Below, piece after piece: positions 37,892-47,330 of a DNA stretch of 64,000 bases. The DNA lies in the NCBI GenBank assembly GCA_029246545.1, contig JAQWMX010000020.1, forward strand, positions 31,643-95,642, read 5' to 3'. The position numbers and the translations under genes are program-made. Positions within the stretch are counted from its first letter, which is position 1. Each line of letters starts with the position of its first letter. Origin of the DNA: Gammaproteobacteria bacterium. Its GTDB lineage: Bacteria; Pseudomonadota; Gammaproteobacteria; Pseudomonadales; Pseudohongiellaceae. The notes under the pieces are model-generated. The model saw only the letters and a list, made by a program, of their open reading frames with translations, did no database searches and was not told where the DNA came from.

Positions 37892-38272
37892 TTATAACGC
37901 TTTTCTTGCCCTGCGTGTTTTTTTTATGCCCAACAAACGTCTAACTTTACGAACTCTGTAGGTCGCTATGCTGGCAATAGTTATAATCGATGATAATATT
38001 ATCGCCATCGCCATCGGTACCAGCGACCTTATGCCTGCAACTAATTCTATAGTGACAATATCCATGACAAAAATGATGATTGCAGGAGCCAATATAGATC
38101 CATCGGCTTCGACATACCATGGCGTAAAAATTACAGCCATAAAGGTAACTTGCAGAACGTAAGCTAGATCAATCCAGAAAACCTTCTTAATTGTTCGCCA
38201 GAAAAGATAAGACATGGCGATTGATGCTATAAGATAGATCAACCAGGCAATAATATAATCAGAAGTTTCCAT
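37892..38272 (-). CDS. Small inner-membrane protein, function unknown
   Basis: The 126-residue protein has four probable TM segments (about 7-25, 32-52, 60-80 and 82-104) and a basic cytoplasmic tail (RVRKVRRLL, KKTRRARKAL). It lies in the rnd-ycgL-ycgN cluster, where related bacteria also carry a small membrane protein. No functional motif is recognised. Confidence 0.78.
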   Translation of the reverse strand: METSDYIIAWLIYLIASIAMSYLFWRTIKKVFWIDLAYVLQVTFMAVIFTPWYVEADGSILAPAIIIFVMDIVTIELVAGIRSLVPMAMAIILSSIITIASIATYRVRKVRRLLGIKKTRRARKAL

Positions 38273-38310
38273 ACTTTTATTTTATGATTTGCATGGTGTT
38301 TGTAATCTTT

Positions 38311-38766
38311 CTAGTCGACCCATTGCACAAGGTGTTCATCATAGCCATTTTCATGTACAAATTCTTCTGAAATTACCTTGCCCGAGACAGTATTTCCACT
38401 TTCCGCTATAGCTTGGCGGTCACCACTTATCAGGGGATGCCAATCGGGTAAATTTTTACCTTCATATAAAAGCCGGTATGCGCAAGTCGATGGCATCCAG
38501 GGTAAATCCTTTAGATTCGTAGGTTTTAGTATAACGCAGGCAGGCACTAAAGCTTTACGCGTTGAATAGACTTTGCAACGACAGGAACTTTCATCAAAAT
38601 AGCGACAAATTACTCGTGTATAAGCTATTTCCTCACTGTCTTCATCTTCAAGTTTATGTAAACAACATTTACCACAACCATCACATAAGCTTTCCCATTC
38701 GCCTGGGCTCATTTGCTCTAAGGATTTATTTAACCAAAACTTATCTTGGTCTTTTAAGCTACTCAC
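38311..38766 (-). CDS. YcgN-family cysteine-cluster protein
   Basis: The 151-residue protein belongs to the YcgN/UPF0260 family: CDGCGKCCLHKL near the N-terminus and paired later Cys residues (CRYFDESSCRCKVY, PSTCAYRLL) suggest metal or Fe-S binding. Its biochemical role is unknown. It lies 5 bp from ycgL in the rnd cluster. Confidence 0.88.
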   Translation of the reverse strand: MSSLKDQDKFWLNKSLEQMSPGEWESLCDGCGKCCLHKLEDEDSEEIAYTRVICRYFDESSCRCKVYSTRKALVPACVILKPTNLKDLPWMPSTCAYRLLYEGKNLPDWHPLISGDRQAIAESGNTVSGKVISEEFVHENGYDEHLVQWVD

Positions 38767-38771
38767 CGACT

Positions 38772-39041
38772 TTATTCACCATAGGTAAATACCGCTGGAT
38801 TTATATTTGGCGGTAACTGCAAAAAATATCCGTTGTTTTCAATCTCTTCAAGCACAGTTTCTACTTTTACTCGAGCAAGCTTCTTCTTTGCTGATAATTC
38901 TAATGACATCACCTCTTTTAATTCACCCATTCTGGATAATAGTTCTTCAGGTATACTAGAAAGGTCATCCCCTCTAACCACATAGAGGTATAACTCATTT
39001 TCACGTGAGCCTTTATAGATTGTACATAGTAAGGATTTCAT
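38772..39041 (-). CDS. YcgL domain-containing protein
   Basis: The 89-residue protein is a YcgL-domain member (start MKSLLCTIYKGSRENELYLYV, then VLEEIENNGYFLQLPP). The function is unknown. Its start overlaps the end of rnd by 4 bp (ATGA type), indicating co-translation with ribonuclease D. Confidence 0.88.
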   Translation of the reverse strand: MKSLLCTIYKGSRENELYLYVVRGDDLSSIPEELLSRMGELKEVMSLELSAKKKLARVKVETVLEEIENNGYFLQLPPNINPAVFTYGE

Positions 39042-40213
39042 TGTAGAACCTCTATGAGTTCCTTAAGCAATATTTCCTTGCGCCAACCAATTAGCTCATC
39101 AGGCAGAGACATTTTATCCGAATCAATAGGCTTTTGAGTGGACCCACTCTTCAATTTTAATATTTCCTGAAACAAACTTATTAAAGTCCTTTTTCTGCCT
39201 AACACTTCAATTGGTAGGTTCAACGCTTCTGCCTTTTGCTCAACCAAGACCTGTGCTTTTTTAAATATCTTTTTTTGACCATTACTTAATGGTCTGGATA
39301 AAATTTCTGGCCGCTTTTTTTCCTCTACTCTTAAACTGTCTTGAACTAAAGCAATTAAGGCTTTGCCTTCATAATGAATGAAGTTTGTATTTAAACCGTC
39401 AATTTGACTTAAGTCCGAAATATCTTCGGGGATAAGTTTTGCAATAGTGACTAATTCTTTATCTTTTAAGATCCAGTTTCTTGGTTTATCACGCTGCCTA
39501 GCTCGTATCTCTCGCCATTCTGCTAAGGCCTTTAATATATTGAGCTGCATTTCATCAAGTTGCCATGCAGCACTTATATTTCGATATGTCTGCGAAAAAT
39601 CTTGAGACAACTCTTCTTTATAAAGCCTACTTAGACGTTGACAGTCTTCTTCAACCCAAGCCAATCTATTTATCTCGGCTAATTGCTTTTTTTGGCGTAA
39701 ATAAATTTCAGGCAAATAAGCGACATCTAAAGCCGCATAGTCTAATTGTTGAACGCTTAAAGGCCGCTGCAACCAATTGGACCGAGTTTCACCTTTGGGG
39801 ACATCTATTTCTAATTGTTCGGCAATCATATTTTGATAGCTCAAACCAAAACCTTGATTTAAAAATGCATTTGCAACTTGAGTGTCAAATACAGGGTTTG
39901 GCAACAAACCAAACTGTCGAATAAATACCAGCAAATCTTCAGAGCATGAGTGGAATATCTTAGTTATTTCAGGCGCCAGCATAAGAGTTTTGAATTTCTT
40001 CCAATCACTTATACTTAGAGGATCGATTAGATAATTGCTTTCTCCGTCGCAGACCTGAAGTAAGGCTGTTTTAGGATAAAAGCTATCGGTACGCATAAAC
40101 TCCGTATCAAGGGCTAAATAGTTTTTACTTTGCCAAGCTTCACAGTATTGGTTGAAAACATTGTCCTCAGTAATAAGAACATATTCAGTACTATAGTTTT
40201 TCTGGCTATCCAC
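39038..40213 (-). CDS. rnd: Ribonuclease D
   Basis: RNase D is a 3'-5' exonuclease that trims tRNA precursors. The 391-residue protein has the DEDD catalytic motifs: LALDTEFMRT (Exo I), HSCSEDLLVF (Exo II) and YAALDVAYL (Exo III), followed by an HRDC domain (WREIRARQRDKPRNWILKD). The start codon is GTG at 40213 with only a weak ribosome-binding site. Confidence 0.95.
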   Translation of the reverse strand: MDSQKNYSTEYVLITEDNVFNQYCEAWQSKNYLALDTEFMRTDSFYPKTALLQVCDGESNYLIDPLSISDWKKFKTLMLAPEITKIFHSCSEDLLVFIRQFGLLPNPVFDTQVANAFLNQGFGLSYQNMIAEQLEIDVPKGETRSNWLQRPLSVQQLDYAALDVAYLPEIYLRQKKQLAEINRLAWVEEDCQRLSRLYKEELSQDFSQTYRNISAAWQLDEMQLNILKALAEWREIRARQRDKPRNWILKDKELVTIAKLIPEDISDLSQIDGLNTNFIHYEGKALIALVQDSLRVEEKKRPEILSRPLSNGQKKIFKKAQVLVEQKAEALNLPIEVLGRKRTLISLFQEILKLKSGSTQKPIDSDKMSLPDELIGWRKEILLKELIEVLQ

Positions 40214-40247
40214 CTATTTCAACTGCCTAGTTATTTTAAACAAGAGC

Positions 40248-40868
40248 TTAACTATCACTGATAGCCCGTCTACCAGCAAAGGAATGTAAAAGAGTACCGC
40301 CATCTATATATTCAAGCTCGCCGCCTAAAGGAATACCGTGCGCTATTCGACTCACCTTTAGGCCCCTAGTAGCTAATTCAGGAACCTTCAATTGCTCTGC
40401 AATGTAATAGGCAGTTGCTTCTCCTTCCACAGTTGGGTTTGTTGCAAGAATAACTTCACCAATTTCTGTTTGTTTGACTAGATTAAGTAAATCACGAATG
40501 CCGATTTCATCAGGACCAATGCCGTCAATTGGCGATAGATGGCCCATTAATACGAAATAATAACCTCTGAAAGAGCTGGACTGCTCTACTGCAAATACAT
40601 CAGCTGGCGTTTCTACTACGCAAAGTAAATTCTGATCACGTCTAAGATCACTGCATATATGACAGATTGGTTCTTCAGATAAGGTTCTACAGCGTTGGCA
40701 TTGCCCAACACCTTCAACAGCTGCTTCTAATGACTTAGCCAGATGACGACCACCATCACGATCTTTTTCTAAGAAATGAAGAACCATACGTTGAGCAGAC
40801 TTAGGACCTACGCCAGGCAACCTTTGGAAAGCTTTAATAAGTTGATCAATTAATGGGCTGTAATTCAT
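40248..40868 (-). CDS. recR: Recombination protein RecR
   Basis: RecR works with RecF and RecO in loading RecA at gaps. The 206-residue protein has an N-terminal helix-hairpin-helix ([12 protein letters not shown]), a zinc finger ([16 protein letters not shown]) and a Toprim domain ([15 protein letters not shown]). It forms a cluster with ybaB and dnaX; recO is elsewhere in the window (51641-52357). Confidence 0.96.
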   Translation of the reverse strand: MNYSPLIDQLIKAFQRLPGVGPKSAQRMVLHFLEKDRDGGRHLAKSLEAAVEGVGQCQRCRTLSEEPICHICSDLRRDQNLLCVVETPADVFAVEQSSSFRGYYFVLMGHLSPIDGIGPDEIGIRDLLNLVKQTEIGEVILATNPTVEGEATAYYIAEQLKVPELATRGLKVSRIAHGIPLGGELEYIDGGTLLHSFAGRRAISDS

Positions 40869-40883
40869 AATATAAATTAATGC

Positions 40884-41204
40884 CTAGAATGGCATCTTAA
40901 AACCTTCAGGTAAGTCTAACCCTGCCGTCATCCCAGAAAGATGGCTTTTGTTATTTTCTGCCACTTTTTTAACTGCAGCATTCATAGCTGCAGCGATTAG
41001 GTCTTCAATAATTTCCTTGTCTTCCTCAAGTAAGCTTGGGTCTATAGCGACTTTCTTAACTTCATGCTTGCCATTTATCGTGACTTTTACTAAACCAGCT
41101 CCCGCTTCACCTGTGCATTCAAGCAAGGCTAATTCTTCCTGTGCTTTTTGCATTTGTTCCTGCATTTTTTTTGCCTGTTGCATCAGGCCGGCTATATCTG
41201 TCAT
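40884..41204 (-). CDS. YbaB/EbfC family nucleoid-associated protein
   Basis: The 106-residue protein matches YbaB/EbfC: Met/Gln-rich first helix ([18 protein letters not shown]), a central beta sheet ([14 protein letters not shown]) and [12 protein letters not shown] at the end. It binds DNA as a dimer. It lies between dnaX and recR as in most bacteria. Confidence 0.95.
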   Translation of the reverse strand: MTDIAGLMQQAKKMQEQMQKAQEELALLECTGEAGAGLVKVTINGKHEVKKVAIDPSLLEEDKEIIEDLIAAAMNAAVKKVAENNKSHLSGMTAGLDLPEGFKMPF

Positions 41205-41228
41205 TAAGACCTCGTTATCTATTATTAC

Positions 41229-43022
41229 TTAGTAATCTTCTGGGGTAAGCGGCTCTATACTATCTGGCAAAATACTGCCTTCAAAACGCTCCACTAATGT
41301 TTTCACATTATCATCATTTTTAAAAACTTCTTCAGCTATTAATTGTCTTTCTTGCTGCTTTCTGAGTCGATATGCAGCAGGAGTTTCCAACTCTGACGCC
41401 AACTCTTCTTGTTCAATATTAAGAACCAGCTTGCTTTCAAAATAGTCGCTTAACGCTTTTTCAATTTTCTCCTGGCACCCTTCATTCAACACTTTAGAAT
41501 GACTTACATCCAAGGCTAGGGTGATATTTTTATCAACAACATTTTTAAGCAGGCAATGTGCAGCAATACTTCGTGTTATTCCTGATAAATTTAGGCCGTA
41601 AAATAAAGTCACCCATTGATCTGGCTTAATATCTTTTAAATTCAGCTTAATATCAGTAGATTCATGATTATTTACAGGATCTTCGATTGGCGTACTTTGG
41701 GGCTTTGACTCGGTTATTTCTTCTAATGTTTCTTCTGCTGTTTCTTTTACAGCATCTTCGACTGAAGGTTTTGATTGAGTCTTAACTTCAATGGTTTCTA
41801 GCGTCTTTTTTTTTTCGACTTCGGTTTCAGGATTGGTAGTAGAAGAAACGTTTTCAGCACTTCCTGTATCTTCAATTGCTCCCACACTTGGCTCATCGTC
41901 AGACTGAGCTAGTGCTACTGTTGGCTTATTAGGCACACCCTTTGGGGTGAAGGCCAGCATTCGTAACAAAGTCATTTCAATGCCGGAACGATCATCCACT
42001 GCAAGCGCTAACTCTTCACGACCTTTTAATGCTATTTGATAATAAAGCTGAACATTTTCCGCTGGCAACAAATTAGCATGTCCTAAAATTTGTTTTTTGT
42101 CTCCTTGGCTATTATCCAATCCTTCTGGTACAACCTGCGCTACAGCAAGCCGATGTAGATAGGATAAAAGTGCTTCTAAAATTGAGGCAAAATCAGGCGC
42201 TTGATCTGAGACTTTATTGATTAGTTCTAACATTGCCTGAGCATCTTCAGCTATTAGTGCATCCACCAAGAGATATAATATAGTCTGGTCTATTGTGCCT
42301 AGGAAATTACTGATCTCAGCATCAGTTAATTTTCCATCGCAAAAAGAGATCGCCTGATCCAATAAAGTTAATGCGTCTCTGACGCTGCCTTTTGCAGCAC
42401 GCCCAATTTGCCATAAAGCCTCTTCCTCTGATTCAATTTTTTCCTGCTCCAGAATAAATTTAAGATGATTCATTATCATCTCAGGACTAAGGTTTTTCAG
42501 ACTGAATTGGAGGCAGCGAGACAACACAGTCACCGGCAACTTTTGAGGGTCAGTGGTGGCTAATAGAAATTTTACATGAGGTGGTGGTTCTTCCAGGGTT
42601 TTCAGCAGAGCATTAAAACTATGGCCAGAAAGCATATGGACTTCGTCAATAAGGTATACTTTGAATCGCCCTCTACTTGGCGCATATTGTACGTTGTCTA
42701 ACAACTCGCGGGTATCTTCAACTTTGGTACGGGAAGCCGCATCTACTTCGATTAGGTCAATAAAGCGGCCTTCTTCTATTTCTACGCAAGCGCTGCATTT
42801 GCCACAAGGTTCAGAACTAACGCCCTCTTCACAATTTAAACAACGGGCAAGAATACGGGCAATGGTGGTTTTACCGACTCCGCGGGTTCCTGTAAATAAA
42901 TAGGCATGGTGGAGGCGATCATTATCGAGGGCATTAATTAGCGTCTTGAGCACATGACCTTGCCCAGCCATTTCTTTGAAACTGCGAGGGCGCCATTTTC
43001 TTGCTAGAACCTGATAGGACAT
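41229..43022 (-). CDS. dnaX: DNA polymerase III subunit tau (and probably gamma)
   Basis: DnaX is the clamp-loader ATPase. The 597-residue protein has Walker A TGTRGVGKT (44-52), the zinc-binding Cys set (C64, C73, C76, C79), LIDEVHML (Walker B) and the sensor region LLATTDPQKLPVTVLSRC. After the AAA+ and collar domains (to about 365) a low-complexity linker rich in Glu/Thr runs to about 450, followed by tau domain V. At codons 403-406 an A10G run could cause a -1 shift that would end translation after 411 residues, giving a gamma-like form. Confidence 0.96.
   Translation of the reverse strand: MSYQVLARKWRPRSFKEMAGQGHVLKTLINALDNDRLHHAYLFTGTRGVGKTTIARILARCLNCEEGVSSEPCGKCSACVEIEEGRFIDLIEVDAASRTKVEDTRELLDNVQYAPSRGRFKVYLIDEVHMLSGHSFNALLKTLEEPPPHVKFLLATTDPQKLPVTVLSRCLQFSLKNLSPEMIMNHLKFILEQEKIESEEEALWQIGRAAKGSVRDALTLLDQAISFCDGKLTDAEISNFLGTIDQTILYLLVDALIAEDAQAMLELINKVSDQAPDFASILEALLSYLHRLAVAQVVPEGLDNSQGDKKQILGHANLLPAENVQLYYQIALKGREELALAVDDRSGIEMTLLRMLAFTPKGVPNKPTVALAQSDDEPSVGAIEDTGSAENVSSTTNPETEVEKKKTLETIEVKTQSKPSVEDAVKETAEETLEEITESKPQSTPIEDPVNNHESTDIKLNLKDIKPDQWVTLFYGLNLSGITRSIAAHCLLKNVVDKNITLALDVSHSKVLNEGCQEKIEKALSDYFESKLVLNIEQEELASELETPAAYRLRKQQERQLIAEEVFKNDDNVKTLVERFEGSILPDSIEPLTPEDY
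41805..41815 (-). promoter_or_regulatory. A10G slippery run in dnaX: candidate gamma-subunit site
   Basis: On the minus strand ten A residues (41815-41806) precede G, encoding the end of E403 and K404-K406. A -1 shift leads to DARNH then UGA (41788-41790), and a +1 shift leads to UAG after two codons. E. coli uses A AAA AAG for ribosomal frameshifting and Thermus uses an A run for transcriptional slippage at the same gene. No convincing downstream stem was found. Confidence 0.55.
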
Positions 43023-43082
43023 TGGCTGATTTTTATAATTTACTAATTATTTTTATTAAGCATGTTTACTAAGATGTATGGA

Positions 43083-43194
43083 GGCACCTCCTGCCAGCCA
43101 CACGCCGGCACATGCAAAAGCCGTTGCCGCTGCTCCCTTCCGGGTCTGACGGGGTTCACAACCGAGCATTGCGAGGGGACCGACAAGAGATACC
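43083..43194 (-). ncRNA. ffs: 4.5S signal recognition particle RNA
   Basis: The minus strand has the conserved SRP apical loop GTCAGACCCGGAAGGGAGCAGC-type core, followed by GCCGGCGTGTGGCTGGCAG. The first six bases (GGTATC, to 43194) pair fully with GGTGCC at 43083-43088, counting G-U pairs, which gives a 112-nt hairpin like the 114-nt E. coli 4.5S RNA. It lies directly upstream of dnaX in the usual order. Ends are estimates. Confidence 0.93.
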
Positions 43195-43324
43195 ATAAAT
43201 CTTGAAATTTTAAGCGCTAAAGCACTAAATCTCTGCCATCAATCAAGACAAGGCATTATCTGGAATTAAGGGTGGGGAATCAAGCTGAGATGCTTAAAGA
43301 TCATAGTATATTAAACTTAATAAG

Positions 43325-43477
43325 CTATGGCGCTATCAGCACCACCGAATAGCTCAAACAAAAAAACAACAAAGAATACATCCCGATCTTTAACAGGCTA
43401 ATTTTAGATCGTTGTTGTAATTCGTATTCATCTTGAATAATTAAATGTTTAGGAATTTTTTTCTCTTTAAAAACCAT
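43325..43477 (-). CDS. Possible 50-residue small membrane protein
   Basis: An ATG at 43477 with GAGG six bases upstream opens a 50-codon frame on the minus strand. The product has a charged N-terminus (MVFKEKKIPKH, then DEYELQQRSK) and one hydrophobic segment (about 27-49, KIGMYSLLFFCLSYSVVLIA). It lies between 4.5S RNA and the AmpG-like gene in a stretch otherwise without genes. There is no recognised homologue; supporting evidence is the ribosome-binding site and a protein-like composition. Confidence 0.45.
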   Translation of the reverse strand: MVFKEKKIPKHLIIQDEYELQQRSKISLLKIGMYSLLFFCLSYSVVLIAP

Positions 43478-43580
43478 AGTTCGCCTCATACTTAATAGAA
43501 AAGTAATATATTTTTAATGAGGCTATTAGATCAGATAAATCTGCTAAAGCTGAGGTTGAAATATGGCTAAAATCTGGCTT

Positions 43581-44903
43581 TTATTCTTTAGTTCCAGCAT
43601 TACCCAAAGATACGTCAGCTAAACCACTACGTATCATATACCAGAATAGAACCACCCCAGGAAATGCTAAAAAAGTAGTCAATAAATAAAAATTAACGTA
43701 CCCCATAGATTCAATGAGGCCACCAGCTGTGGTCCCAGTAAGAAATCTACCTGCAATACTGGCAAGAGCTGATAACAAAGCATATTGCGTTGCAGTGAAA
43801 CGTAGATTACACAAGGCAGATAAATAAGCGACTACAGTTACGCCGCCAATGCCGCTAGCAAAATTCTCAAAACCTACTGCTGCAGCCATACCGATATTGG
43901 AATGCCCTACCAAGGCCAATGCTGCAAAACTGAAATTAGACACAGCCATGAGAATCAGACTGACTAGTACTGAATGTTTAAGGCCCATTCTTACATACAT
44001 CATGCCTCCAATAAAGATGCCGATGAGGAAAGCAAAGAATCCAAAACCAACATCATAAAAAGCTATCTCTTCATTGCTGAAGCCAAGGTCATTAAATAAA
44101 AGGCGTAGGGTAAGATTGGCCAAGGTGTCACCTATCTTATGAATTAACACGAAAAACAGAACTACCCACGCTCCCTGGCGCTTAATAAATTCCAACAAGG
44201 GACTAAAATACTCAATCAAGGCGTTTATCAAGCCTTTAGTTGTAGTTGATTCAATATGCCGCTTTGGTTCACCCATGAATACGCCAACCAAAATTGCTGG
44301 TAAGGCAAAAACAGCACAAGAAATATAGGCGAATGTCCAGTCGAAACGGCTAGCAAGTAATAGTGCTACAGCCCCAGTAGTAGCAGCTCCAATACGCCAA
44401 CCATATTGGTTCATTCCCGTTCCGGGACCAAATTGTCGAGGTTCCAACAGTTCAATGCGATAAGCATCGATAATAATATCCAGCGTGGCACCAGCAACTC
44501 CCAGGGTAATGGCTGCAACAGCCACAGTGGATAATGCCTGGTTTGGATCAGCCACACCCAAAAAGATAACAGCCAGAATGACAATTAAACTGATAAGCCA
44601 AAGCCACGAGCGTCTTTGTCCAAAACGACCAATAATTGGTAATTTCAAATTATCAACAATAGGCGCCCACAGAAATTTAAAGTTATATGCTAGAAAGGTT
44701 AGTGCGAATGCAGTAACAGCACTTTTTGTAATGCCATCCTGAGCTAAACGAGTAGTAAGAGTTGCGCCAATCAAAGCATAAGGAAAAGCTGAAGACACGC
44801 CTAAAAAGAATGCTGCCAGTGGAGCTGCTTCGACATAGGGCCTGACACTAGCAGGTAGCCGATTTCGCCAACTACCTTCTGAGCCTTTTTCAACTACCGA
44901 CAT
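43581..44903 (-). CDS. AmpG-like MFS permease (muropeptide transporter family)
   Basis: The 440-residue protein has about 12 TM segments and the AmpG start pattern (LGVSSAFPYALIGATLTTRLAQDGI, then FLAYNFKFLWAPIVD, GRRSW-like FGQRRSWLW). AmpG imports anhydromuropeptides for wall recycling. The neighbouring uppP fits a cell-envelope context, but the PAT family includes other permeases, so the substrate is not certain. Confidence 0.82.
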   Translation of the reverse strand: MSVVEKGSEGSWRNRLPASVRPYVEAAPLAAFFLGVSSAFPYALIGATLTTRLAQDGITKSAVTAFALTFLAYNFKFLWAPIVDNLKLPIIGRFGQRRSWLWLISLIVILAVIFLGVADPNQALSTVAVAAITLGVAGATLDIIIDAYRIELLEPRQFGPGTGMNQYGWRIGAATTGAVALLLASRFDWTFAYISCAVFALPAILVGVFMGEPKRHIESTTTKGLINALIEYFSPLLEFIKRQGAWVVLFFVLIHKIGDTLANLTLRLLFNDLGFSNEEIAFYDVGFGFFAFLIGIFIGGMMYVRMGLKHSVLVSLILMAVSNFSFAALALVGHSNIGMAAAVGFENFASGIGGVTVVAYLSALCNLRFTATQYALLSALASIAGRFLTGTTAGGLIESMGYVNFYLLTTFLAFPGVVLFWYMIRSGLADVSLGNAGTKE

Positions 44904-44970
44904 AAAATACCCTAGACTTTAAACTTCATGAACTTTATCAAGCGATCTTACGAGAAACAATACTTAAGCT

Positions 44971-45774
44971 TTATACGAAAAATAAAAACAACACAGCACC
45001 TAGCAACAGACGATAAATCACAAAAGGGATAAAGCCCAAACTAGTTACCAATTTTAAAAAATAATGAATACAAAGATAAGAAAAAATTGCTGACAATAAC
45101 CAACCATAAAGTAATTCCAGCCAATTTACTGAACTCTCGTCCAATAAATCAATAAATGATAATAAAGTAGCCCCTGCAACAGCCGGAATTGATAATAAAA
45201 ATGATAATCGTGCTGAATCTTTCCGATTAAGTTTGCAAAACAAACCTGCGGTCATTGTTATGCCAGAACGTGAAGTTCCAGGTACTAATGCTAATACCTG
45301 TGCTACTCCTATCAAAATAAAGGCACGCCAATTCAAGCTATTCATATCTTTTGTGGAATTTGATTTTTTATCGGCAAACCACAGTAATAATGCAAATATT
45401 ATTGTTGTACTAGCAATTACGCTCGTACTACGAAAATAGAGATCAACAGTATCTTTAAGTAAAAACCCCGCAACAACTATTGGGCAGGTGGCGAGGATAA
45501 TCATCCACCCCAAGCGCGCTTCATTACTCTCTTGTTGTTTTGTTACATGCAGAGTCCAGCCTAGTAAAATCTGACTTATGTCCTTTCTGAAATACAGAAT
45601 CACCGCAAATAAGCTTCCAAAATGCACAGCCACATTAAAGGCTAGCCCTTGGTCATCCCAACCAAACATTGCAGAAGGAAAAATTAGGTGAGCAGAACTC
45701 GAAATTGGTAGAAACTCAGTTAAAGCCTGAATTAATGCAAGGCACGTAGTTCTTATTAAATCGAATTCTGCCAT
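44971..45774 (-). CDS. uppP: Undecaprenyl-diphosphatase UppP (BacA)
   Basis: UppP recycles undecaprenyl pyrophosphate to the lipid carrier of peptidoglycan synthesis. The 267-residue, multi-span membrane protein has QALTEFLPISSSAHL (16-30, catalytic Glu and Ser) and LALVPGTSRSGITMTAG (second motif with the catalytic Arg). It starts 1 bp after the tsaB stop codon, so the two are probably co-transcribed. Confidence 0.94.
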   Translation of the reverse strand: MAEFDLIRTTCLALIQALTEFLPISSSAHLIFPSAMFGWDDQGLAFNVAVHFGSLFAVILYFRKDISQILLGWTLHVTKQQESNEARLGWMIILATCPIVVAGFLLKDTVDLYFRSTSVIASTTIIFALLLWFADKKSNSTKDMNSLNWRAFILIGVAQVLALVPGTSRSGITMTAGLFCKLNRKDSARLSFLLSIPAVAGATLLSFIDLLDESSVNWLELLYGWLLSAIFSYLCIHYFLKLVTSLGFIPFVIYRLLLGAVLFLFFV

Positions 45775-45775
45775 A

Positions 45776-46444
45776 TTAGTTCTGAGTCACTTTATTTCGT
45801 AGATAAGTGGGTGAGAAATTTTCAGGATTTACAGTCTTTCCTTGCTCGAAATAGGTAGCCGCTAATTCAGCAATAGTCCCAGCACGTGGGTAAACATCTA
45901 CATCATAGGATTTGATTAAAGATTGTGTTTGCCCTGTCATTTTTTCAATAAAACTCATACCACTTCCAACAGCATAACAAGAATCTTTAATTTTTAATTC
46001 TACTAATTCAGGTTTACAAAGCTGCTCTTCACCTACTATCTGAATATTAATTCCATTTGCTGCATAGATAGCCCAATAAACTTCATTTATACGAGCATCT
46101 AGACAGGAGAAAATATATTGCGAATCAGAATCTAGGCTTTGTTGTGCCATGGAGGCCAACGTCGATACAGGAATTATTGGCAATTCAGCTCCAAATGCAA
46201 TTCCTTGTGCAACACCGGCGGCAATTCTCAAACCAGTAAAAGAGCCAGGACCAGCACCTACGGCAACACTATCTAGATCTGTAAAACTTAGATTATGTTC
46301 GGCCATTAAATTTTTAATCATTGGCAGAATATATTGAGTATGCATTCGAGGTATAAGCTCGAACTTTTCGAAAATATCACCTTCGATAGCGAGAGCACAT
46401 GAACAGGCTTCAGTAGAACTATCTAAGGCTAGAATTGCGGACAT
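45776..46444 (-). CDS. tsaB: tRNA threonylcarbamoyladenosine biosynthesis protein TsaB
   Basis: TsaB is the scaffold that pairs with TsaD and TsaE to make t6A37 in ANN-decoding tRNAs. The 222-residue ASKHA-fold protein has ILALDSSTEACSCAL at the start and the conserved GAGPGSFTGLRIAAG. It lies just past the terminator of the algP-like gene; readthrough or its own promoter would be needed. No other t6A genes are in the window. Confidence 0.94.
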   Translation of the reverse strand: MSAILALDSSTEACSCALAIEGDIFEKFELIPRMHTQYILPMIKNLMAEHNLSFTDLDSVAVGAGPGSFTGLRIAAGVAQGIAFGAELPIIPVSTLASMAQQSLDSDSQYIFSCLDARINEVYWAIYAANGINIQIVGEEQLCKPELVELKIKDSCYAVGSGMSFIEKMTGQTQSLIKSYDVDVYPRAGTIAELAATYFEQGKTVNPENFSPTYLRNKVTQN

Positions 46445-46460
46445 TGCATTGGGACTTGAT

Positions 46461-46492
46461 AAAAAAATCCCCCGTAGTCGAAACTACGAGGG
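46461..46492 (-). terminator. Rho-independent terminator after the algP-like gene
   Basis: On the minus strand CCCTCGTAG and CTACGGGGG form a 9-bp stem (one U-G pair) with a 6-nt loop, followed by A then seven T residues. It is placed 28 bp after the algP-like stop codon and ahead of tsaB. Confidence 0.88.
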
Positions 46493-46520
46493 ACTAGTTT
46501 TACATTTAAAGAAGAGTTAA

Positions 46521-47330
46521 TTATTTCTTCTTAGCTTTACGAGCTGGTTTGCGCTTAGCTGCTTTTTTCTTAGCAGGCGCTTTTTTAGCTGCCTTTTTCT
46601 TAGCTGGCGCTTTTTTAGTTGCTACTTTGCGCTTAGCTGGTGCTTTTTTAGCTGCTTTTTTCTTGGCTGGCGCTTTTTTAGCTGCTTTTTTCTTGGCTGG
46701 AACCTTTTTAGCTTTAGCTTTAGCCGCCGCTTTTCTTGCTGCTGCTCTAGCTTTGGCATTAGCTTTAGCCGCTGCTTTTCTTTGAGCCGCTTTAGCCTTT
46801 GAAGCCAGTTTGTTGGCTGCAGCTTTCGCTTTAGATACTAACTTTTTCTGAGCAGCTTTAGCTTTCGCCGCTTCTTTTTTAAGTTTAGCAGCTACTTTTT
46901 TAGCTATAGCTTTAGCATTTTGTTTCTTTAGACTGGATTGAGCTTTCTTGAGGCCTTTCTTAAGATTTGATGCAGCTTTCTTTTCAAGAGCTTTTTTGAA
47001 GGCAACTACAGCCTTAGATTGTGCAGCCGCTTTAGCTTTAGAAGCATCAACTGCTCCTGCTACAAGCATAGACTGTTTCGCTTTTAATTCTTTCGTTCTA
47101 GCTGAAGCAAGTTTGCTCGTTAATTTTCTAACTTGCGATCTTGCAGTAGCAGCAGCTTTTTTGCTTTTTGCTGCTGTTGCTTTCTTTCTAGCATTACTAA
47201 TTGCATTATTCTGTTTTGCAACTTCGCGTTGCGCTTTTCCTAAAGCAGACTTTGCTTTACTTGTAGCAGATACAGACTTTCGCTTAGCAGGCTTCTTTGC
47301 AACAGGTGCTGCTTGTTTTGCTTTGGCCAT
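46521..47330 (-). CDS. Lys/Ala-rich histone H1-like protein, AlgP-like
   Basis: The 269-residue protein is very basic and low in complexity. The N-terminal part (about 20-135) is an Ala/Lys/Gln helical region (AQREVAKQNNAISNARKKA); the C-terminal half is built of KKAAKKAPAKK-like units (about 195-269), like Pseudomonas AlgP and the eukaryotic H1 tail. It probably binds DNA and compacts chromosome regions (inference). A strong AGGAG ribosome-binding site precedes its ATG and its own terminator follows. Copy number of the repeat units is likely to vary between strains. Confidence 0.85.
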   Translation of the reverse strand: MAKAKQAAPVAKKPAKRKSVSATSKAKSALGKAQREVAKQNNAISNARKKATAAKSKKAAATARSQVRKLTSKLASARTKELKAKQSMLVAGAVDASKAKAAAQSKAVVAFKKALEKKAASNLKKGLKKAQSSLKKQNAKAIAKKVAAKLKKEAAKAKAAQKKLVSKAKAAANKLASKAKAAQRKAAAKANAKARAAARKAAAKAKAKKVPAKKKAAKKAPAKKKAAKKAPAKRKVATKKAPAKKKAAKKAPAKKKAAKRKPARKAKKK

